Of a DNA stretch of 64,000 bases, positions 58,679 through 64,000 are shown piece after piece. A model generated the notes under the pieces. It was not told the origin of the DNA. It saw nothing but the letters and a program-made list of their open reading frames with translations, and searched no databases. This DNA is from Nakazawaea peltata. Its lineage: Eukaryota; Ascomycota; Pichiomycetes; Alaninales; Pachysolenaceae. The stretch spans positions 385,554 to 449,553 of the forward strand of contig BCGQ01000002.1 in NCBI GenBank assembly GCA_001599355.1, in the 5' to 3' direction. The stretch's first letter is position 1; the number at the start of each line of letters is the position of its first letter. The position numbers were made by a program, and so were the translations under genes.

Positions 58679-60562
58679 ATGACCACGATTAAACGTATGA
58701 TTGATCTGTTCTTTACGAATGAACTTCTACATGATGATTTTAAGAATGATTTAGTGATATTGGGGCATAAATATGAGGCGGGTTCAGGCATAGCACCCGG
58801 TACAGCAGGCATAGCGCTGGGTGAAGCGCCAGCAGAAGCGGGCTCCGCAACCAGCTCAACAACCAGCTCAGCACCGGGCACACAGTCACTCAATGACTTT
58901 TCCTTCTATTTCGTCGAAGAAAAGCAACCATGGCCACCAGGATTCATCACCGAGGTCCAGTCCAAAATTTGGCTCACTTATCGTACTGGATTTGCTCCTA
59001 TTGCGGTTTCGGAGGGCGGGCCCTCCCCTTTGACGATGTCGTTTGCCACGTTTTTACGGTCTGGGACTATAAATGAGTTTAATTCTGGGTTTACAAGTGA
59101 TGTTGGATGGGGGTGTATGATTAGAACGTCACAGATGTTGTTGCTGAATACGATAATGATATTGAAGATGGGCACACTGTCTCTGGACTCGTCTCTGGAC
59201 TCGTCTCTGGACTCCCTGCCCTCCTTAGATTCCCGGCCTCTTGAGAACCAGGAGACCCTGACGGATCTCCTGTCTCTGTCAGATCTCCTGTCTATCATCT
59301 CTTCCTTCTTTGATGACCCTTCTGCCCCATTTTCCATCCACAATTTTGTCCGTGAAGGTACTCACAGTGGTAAAAAAGCAGGGGAATGGTTCGGTCCAAC
59401 TGCTGCGTCTCGTAGTATCCAACTCCTATGCAATGAACGTAACTCTAACTCCGACCTCAAAGTCTACTTAACAGAAGATGGAGGTGATCTTTATGAGGAT
59501 GAGTTTTTCAGGATCCTGAAGAATGGAAATGGTCAATTTACCCCAGTTTTAATATTAGCTCCATTGAGATTAGGTGTCAATAATGTCAACCCGTTGTATT
59601 GGGATTCGATCCGTAAAACTTTGGCTATTCCTCAAGCAGTTGGTATTGCTGGAGGAAGACCCAAATCGTCTCATTATTTCTTTGGATACCAAGGGGATTA
59701 TCTCTTTTATTTCGATCCTCATTTACCTCAGGCTAAGAGTGAGGATATCGAGACTTATTTCACTTCCAAGTTCAAGAAATTACATCTCCGTGATATGGAT
59801 CCTTCTATGTTGATTGGATTTTTGATCAAGAGTGAGGAGGAGTTTGAGAGTTGGAAATTGGAGATGGGTCAGAGTAAGATTATTCATTTTAACAAGGAGA
59901 AGAATTTGCAGGTGTTTGTGGATTCGTCAATAATTGAGGTTGAAGATGAGGATGGAGATGAGGGGTTTGTTGATGTTGGGTTTGAGGGGGAGGTTGGTAG
60001 TAGGAGTGAGGGAGAGATTGGCGAGGGAGAGATTGGTGAGGGAGAGTCTGGCAGTAAAAGTGAGTTTGAGAGTAAATTTGAGCTGGATTCTACTCAATAT
60101 GATGAATCACCTGAACCTGTGATGGTTAATAGGAGGTTTAGTGAGCCTGTGTTAGTTGAGGCTGAGGATTTGGAAGAACCGGAAGAGAGTGAAGTGGAGG
60201 AAGAGAGTGTTGTTGAGGTTGGATTTGAGAGTCCGGGGAGTTCGGGGAGTCCGAGGGCAACTTCGAGGGTAAATCCAGGAAGTCCGAGGGTAAATCCGAG
60301 GGTAAATCCGAGGGCAAATCCGGGGGAAACTCCGAGGGCAGCTCCGAAGGCCACCCCATCACCCATTCCACAACTGGATTCCCCTCTCAATTCAAGTCTG
60401 ATCGATTTACAATCAACCGATTTCGAATCAAGTGCAGTTGAACTTCCTTCTCAATTAGACAGCTCAGATATACGATCGTATGCTGACTTGGAGAGGGGAG
60501 TTGAAAGTATTAGGATATACCAAGAGGGAACTGATCAGAGAATGAGAGGAGAGTCGGGCTGA
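58679..60562 (+). CDS. ATG4: Autophagy cysteine protease Atg4
   Basis: A 627-residue C54 peptidase. The catalytic domain runs to about residue 420: GWGCMIRTSQ carries Cys146, and the Asp-x-His pair is in YFDPHLPQ. Conserved GVNNVNPLYWDSI, GIAGGRPKSSHYFFGYQ and DPSMLIGF follow. Atg4 cleaves Atg8 after its C-terminal Gly and releases it from phosphatidylethanolamine. An insert of SLDS repeats (about 162-185) and a C-terminal tail of about 190 residues, acidic (EGEIGEGEIGEGE) then RVNP/RANP-rich, make it longer than S. cerevisiae Atg4 (494). The ATG at 58679 is the first in frame; the frame is open upstream without ATG. Confidence 0.92.
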   Translation: MTTIKRMIDLFFTNELLHDDFKNDLVILGHKYEAGSGIAPGTAGIALGEAPAEAGSATSSTTSSAPGTQSLNDFSFYFVEEKQPWPPGFITEVQSKIWLTYRTGFAPIAVSEGGPSPLTMSFATFLRSGTINEFNSGFTSDVGWGCMIRTSQMLLLNTIMILKMGTLSLDSSLDSSLDSLPSLDSRPLENQETLTDLLSLSDLLSIISSFFDDPSAPFSIHNFVREGTHSGKKAGEWFGPTAASRSIQLLCNERNSNSDLKVYLTEDGGDLYEDEFFRILKNGNGQFTPVLILAPLRLGVNNVNPLYWDSIRKTLAIPQAVGIAGGRPKSSHYFFGYQGDYLFYFDPHLPQAKSEDIETYFTSKFKKLHLRDMDPSMLIGFLIKSEEEFESWKLEMGQSKIIHFNKEKNLQVFVDSSIIEVEDEDGDEGFVDVGFEGEVGSRSEGEIGEGEIGEGESGSKSEFESKFELDSTQYDESPEPVMVNRRFSEPVLVEAEDLEEPEESEVEEESVVEVGFESPGSSGSPRATSRVNPGSPRVNPRVNPRANPGETPRAAPKATPSPIPQLDSPLNSSLIDLQSTDFESSAVELPSQLDSSDIRSYADLERGVESIRIYQEGTDQRMRGESG

Positions 60563-60651
60563 TACCACGAGGGAACTGAAGAGACCAAGGAACACATGAT
60601 TTGAGATCTCGAGACAAGAAACTACACTCACTATCCAATAATATCCATTAA

Positions 60652-63270
60652 TTATAAACTAGAAAGATGCTGAACAATCTTCTCCAAATATCTCACCAAA
60701 CATTCACTTTCAAACTCATCATTTCTCATCCTCAATTGAAGGTATTCCAAGTCGATCAACAACTTATCAGAAAGCAACTTCTTCTCCACCTCAGGTGTCA
60801 CTTCCAGTTGTTTGAGCATGTAATTCAAACTAGGCAAGTAATCTTTATCCATATTGAACAAGACAAGCAAACAGAAGCTTGATAATTCCAAATAGTTTTG
60901 CAAATTGAGATTCTTTTCATCGCTGAACAGGTCGACAGATCTATTTACAAGTTCGCCCAGTTGCTCAATGACAAGTTCAAAGATCGTATAGTAATCGGTG
61001 GTGTAACCGGTGTACATCTCCAAGTTAAGAAGTCTAGTAGTGGAATTGGTTTGTAAAGCTCTTAAATGATCACGGAAATGGACACGGTATGATCTTGTCA
61101 GTGGGGCACGCATTGGAGTTTGTTCGTGAGTCTGTTTGATACGTTGACAAGTCTGTTCGAATTCAGGGTAAGTGAAGTTCATTTCGGTCCAGTGGATTAA
61201 ATCTGGAGTGACATATTTCCAGATCAAATCGAACATCAATTTGGCTTCTCCGGTGACTGGCAAGGTTAAGATTTTGGCACAGATTTTCCAGATAAACTCG
61301 GTACTGCCTTCAAGACTCCATAAGAAATCGTTCAATTTGTAGATAATTGGGATTAAATTGATGATCAAGACGGGTTGCATGAAGAATTCGAACCCATTCA
61401 AAACCAAATCAGCTCCTATCTTACCGGAAGAGTACATAATGAGAGATTGGTTGAAAATGATTGGGATCAATTTGAAACTGGTGACAAGATTGGTCTTTGC
61501 AATCAACTCATCGGAAATCAAACTCTCGTTGTCATTGTAAATCGAATCGTACCATTCCTGAACATTCTTCAATCTCAGAGGATCTGCCATCACCGTCGAA
61601 GCAGAGACATGGAAGTTCTCCAAAATATGCCAGATGACCAGACGATTCTTTGGGATGGTGATTCCGTATCTTCTGGAGATGAATAAGATATGTAAAATAA
61701 TACAACTGAAATCTGTGTACAATTCTTGGTAGTTGTCGTCCTCGTCTCCGTCGTCTCCGAACATGGAGATGTCTTCGTAGTCTCGTTGGTTTGGGGTTTC
61801 GTTCAAGTAGTCGGAGTTGCAACAGATGTCGATTAATTTGGTGAGGATGAGGTTGGGGTCGGCTCCGAACATGCAAGTGTCTAAAGTGGTGGTGTTGGAC
61901 GAGAGACAGAAGAGGAGACGACGGAGACGGGAGGAGTCTTTCTCGTCACAAAGCTGGGAGATCGTGGAGGAGATGATGTGGGCGAATTCGAGTTTCAACT
62001 GGAGATTGTTGAGGTTGAAATTGTGGAGGAAGTTGTAGAGTGGGTTGTCATTGTCGATGATGGAGAAACCTGGGTCGATTTCAAGGAGATGTTTTTGAAT
62101 TGTTTGTTGGATGAAGTTGGAGGAATTGAATTTTGAGAGTTCTCTTTGGGATTCGTTTTGGAATTTGAGGAGGGAGTTTATTTCGATGAGAGAACTGCTC
62201 GAGGGGTTAGCAGCTCCGGAGGGATTGGCACTTCCGGAGAGATTAGTTGAGCCGGTGCCTGAGCCGGTGCCTGACCCAGAGCCTGAGCTACCAGAATCAT
62301 TACTTGAGTTAGTCTCTTCACTCTCACTCTTATCCAAAAATTGATACAATTTCTCCAACTTAATCAACTTCATCCCAACTAAACTCTTCAAAAACTCCAC
62401 CTTAATCTCGAAATTGTTCAATCCTCCCAAACACATCTTCAAACCCACCTCGAAAGTCTCTTGGTTCAACTTCAAAGACCTGCTCAAGATCAATGGGATC
62501 TTGTTCAACAAGAAGAACTCCCAATTCAAGTAGGCGAGATAATCTTTAGACGATTTCTGACCCTCGGCAGCATTCATTCCCTCGAATGAGCTGCTCAAAA
62601 GCTCGGTGAACACATAATTGGGAGTGGTGTTGCCGATCAACTTGATGAACCCCGAGAGAAACTCGTCCAATTTGTCCTGGACAAGATAGTGGGTGATCTG
62701 GTAGTTCATCCAGACGAACTTCTTCACCTTGAGCATCCTCCCGACGTTCAAGTTCTTATTGAGCGAGCCAATACTCAGCTGGGAGATCAGCGAAAGATGG
62801 TGACGCAGAGTCTCGGACGACTCGATGAGCTCAATGTAGCAGTCCTGCGACAAGTTGATCTTGTTCAGCACCACGAACATGGAGATATCGATCTTGAGGT
62901 CTTCCAGCCCGACATTCTCGGATTTCATCTTATCGAAGAGAACATTCCGAAGGTATTTGTTGAATTTGTCGGACAAATCTTGGTCCACCATGATATGAGA
63001 CTGTTCTTGCATGAATAATTTGAATAAATTGGACTGGATTTCGAATGGCTGAGTTTTCATTGCGTCAAAGAGTTTGTCGAACCCAATTTGGTAGTTGTAG
63101 ATCTCGAAAATATAGTAATAAACTAGCACTGATTTGTCGATGAAGTCGAATAAAGTGGATGGATCTTGGGGGGATTTGTGTAGGAGTTGATTGTAGAGGA
63201 TTCTGAATTTTGGGGGAGGCTCATGATTTGATAGGCATTTGTCGATCAATTGGGGGAGGGATATTGTCAT
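60652..63270 (-). CDS. MED5: Mediator subunit Med5 (Nut1)
   Basis: An 872-residue all-helical protein. The N-terminus (LPQLIDKCLSNHEPPPKFRI), the central acidic/Ser/Gly linker (about 310-350), and blocks such as LVLNGFEFFMQPVLIINLIP with YKLNDFLWSL fit fungal Med5/Nut1, a tail-module subunit of Mediator. S. cerevisiae Nut1 is longer (1132). Low sequence conservation across yeasts makes this call weaker than others here. It converges on ATG4 with 89 bases between stops. Confidence 0.7.
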   Translation of the reverse strand: MTISLPQLIDKCLSNHEPPPKFRILYNQLLHKSPQDPSTLFDFIDKSVLVYYYIFEIYNYQIGFDKLFDAMKTQPFEIQSNLFKLFMQEQSHIMVDQDLSDKFNKYLRNVLFDKMKSENVGLEDLKIDISMFVVLNKINLSQDCYIELIESSETLRHHLSLISQLSIGSLNKNLNVGRMLKVKKFVWMNYQITHYLVQDKLDEFLSGFIKLIGNTTPNYVFTELLSSSFEGMNAAEGQKSSKDYLAYLNWEFFLLNKIPLILSRSLKLNQETFEVGLKMCLGGLNNFEIKVEFLKSLVGMKLIKLEKLYQFLDKSESEETNSSNDSGSSGSGSGTGSGTGSTNLSGSANPSGAANPSSSSLIEINSLLKFQNESQRELSKFNSSNFIQQTIQKHLLEIDPGFSIIDNDNPLYNFLHNFNLNNLQLKLEFAHIISSTISQLCDEKDSSRLRRLLFCLSSNTTTLDTCMFGADPNLILTKLIDICCNSDYLNETPNQRDYEDISMFGDDGDEDDNYQELYTDFSCIILHILFISRRYGITIPKNRLVIWHILENFHVSASTVMADPLRLKNVQEWYDSIYNDNESLISDELIAKTNLVTSFKLIPIIFNQSLIMYSSGKIGADLVLNGFEFFMQPVLIINLIPIIYKLNDFLWSLEGSTEFIWKICAKILTLPVTGEAKLMFDLIWKYVTPDLIHWTEMNFTYPEFEQTCQRIKQTHEQTPMRAPLTRSYRVHFRDHLRALQTNSTTRLLNLEMYTGYTTDYYTIFELVIEQLGELVNRSVDLFSDEKNLNLQNYLELSSFCLLVLFNMDKDYLPSLNYMLKQLEVTPEVEKKLLSDKLLIDLEYLQLRMRNDEFESECLVRYLEKIVQHLSSL

Positions 63271-64000
63271 TGTGGGTTTGAGGGGGTGGATTTGGGGTGG
63301 TGGTTGTTTGATGTTTGGAGTGAATTGAAGATTGGGATTTATTTTTCAGGACGTGTCCGGTTAAGGCGGGTGAGCGAGATTGGATTTACGGTTTAGGGGA
63401 GTGAAAGGGATTAAGCTTTACGGGTATGGCGGGGGATGATACGCACTTACGGTTATTGAGGGGATTCCGGTTAGGGGGAGTTTGTAGTTAGGGGTTAGAT
63501 GAGTTAATTATTGGATTGGTGTTATGATGTTAAGGGGTGTGGGTGTTTGGTGTGGGTGTGTGTGTTTGGTGTGGGTGTGTTGGTGTTTGGTGTTATGATG
63601 TTCATGGGGCCGTGTCCTGTTGTGGTGTCTGTGTCTGGGTGTGGGTGTGTTGACCTTATTGGTGTGTTGGTGTTAAGATGTTATCCTGTTGTATTGTGTT
63701 GAGTCTTTTGTGTTGCAATATGTTTTTGATTATGATGTAGTTTGTATCTCTCTCTGCATGTGAGGCGTATGCAGTTTGATTCTCTTGCAGTTTCTATGTC
63801 ACTGTGTCACTGTGTCACTGTGTCATTGTGTCACTTCACTTTCTCTTCCTCGCTTATCTGCAGTATCGCTGTCGTATTTTCTGTCCTATCATTCTCTCCC
63901 ATTTACAAATCTACTCACTTAAATACACTATATATTCATACTATTCCTTACATAAGATTCCTGTCCGCTCCTAAACCTTTCTCGTCTTCTCTCATTGCCT
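63271..64000. repeat. MED5 upstream region with GT-rich and GTCACTGT repeats
   Basis: 730 bases to the window edge. A GT-rich stretch of GGTGTGGGTGTGT and GGTGTTTGGTG units spans about 63536-63665. The 8-bp unit GTCACTGT repeats about five times at 63798-63835 with one variant. Frames over these are not gene-like. Confidence 0.7.

Overview
This window is nuclear DNA of a budding yeast (Saccharomycotina). It carries about 26 protein genes with short introns using the branch site TACTAAC, TATA boxes and RRPE/PAC-type promoter motifs, and almost every gene has a recognisable yeast orthologue. CTG codons are common. At about a dozen positions in slowly evolving proteins (RPC19, DBP2, the forkhead factor, SSU72, RTT106, AZF1, a NAT permease) CTG sits where the orthologues I can recall have alanine. 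I infer that the organism reads CUG as alanine (NCBI table 26), which points to the Pachysolen/Nakazawaea/Peterozyma group. All proteins described here were read with CTG as Leu, so each CTG residue is probably Ala.

Layout. 0-18 kb: SFK1-like, YAF9, TFC7 (three exons), a Maf-family pyrophosphatase (two exons), NOP15, CYB5, a UPF0652 B-box protein, CEX1, DBP2 (673-nt intron), RPC19 and AZF1. These are the genes of two duplicated S. cerevisiae segments (YNL107-113 and YOR110-113) interleaved in one row, i.e. the order before the whole-genome duplication. 18-28 kb: ASG1 and a forkhead factor (neighbours in S. cerevisiae too, YIL130/131), then an FG nucleoporin of the NUP1 type. 28-38 kb: a PAP2 lipid phosphatase, a small spliced complex I-like subunit, RTT106, SSU72, guanine deaminase GUD1 and POP1. 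38-54 kb: a CFEM GPI protein, STE23, a large type II membrane protein, the F-box/RCC1 protein SAF1, a xanthine/urate permease and a Pho85-type cyclin. 54-64 kb: SMB1, SQS1, ATG4 and the Mediator subunit MED5. POP1, SSU72, SQS1 and ATG4 also lie together in S. cerevisiae (YNL221-224).

Functional themes are ribosome biogenesis and RNA processing (NOP15, DBP2, RPC19, POP1, SQS1, SMB1), several with RRPE or PAC motifs upstream; transcription (TFC7, SSU72, MED5, AZF1, ASG1, forkhead); chromatin (YAF9, RTT106); and purine salvage or catabolism (GUD1 plus the permease, which has three GATAA sites upstream). I see no rRNA, no convincing tRNA, no transposon, no virus-like element and no CRISPR array. 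Long intergenic stretches upstream of the forkhead gene, GUD1/POP1, the permease and the cyclin hold unexplained short ORFs and repeats, listed below.
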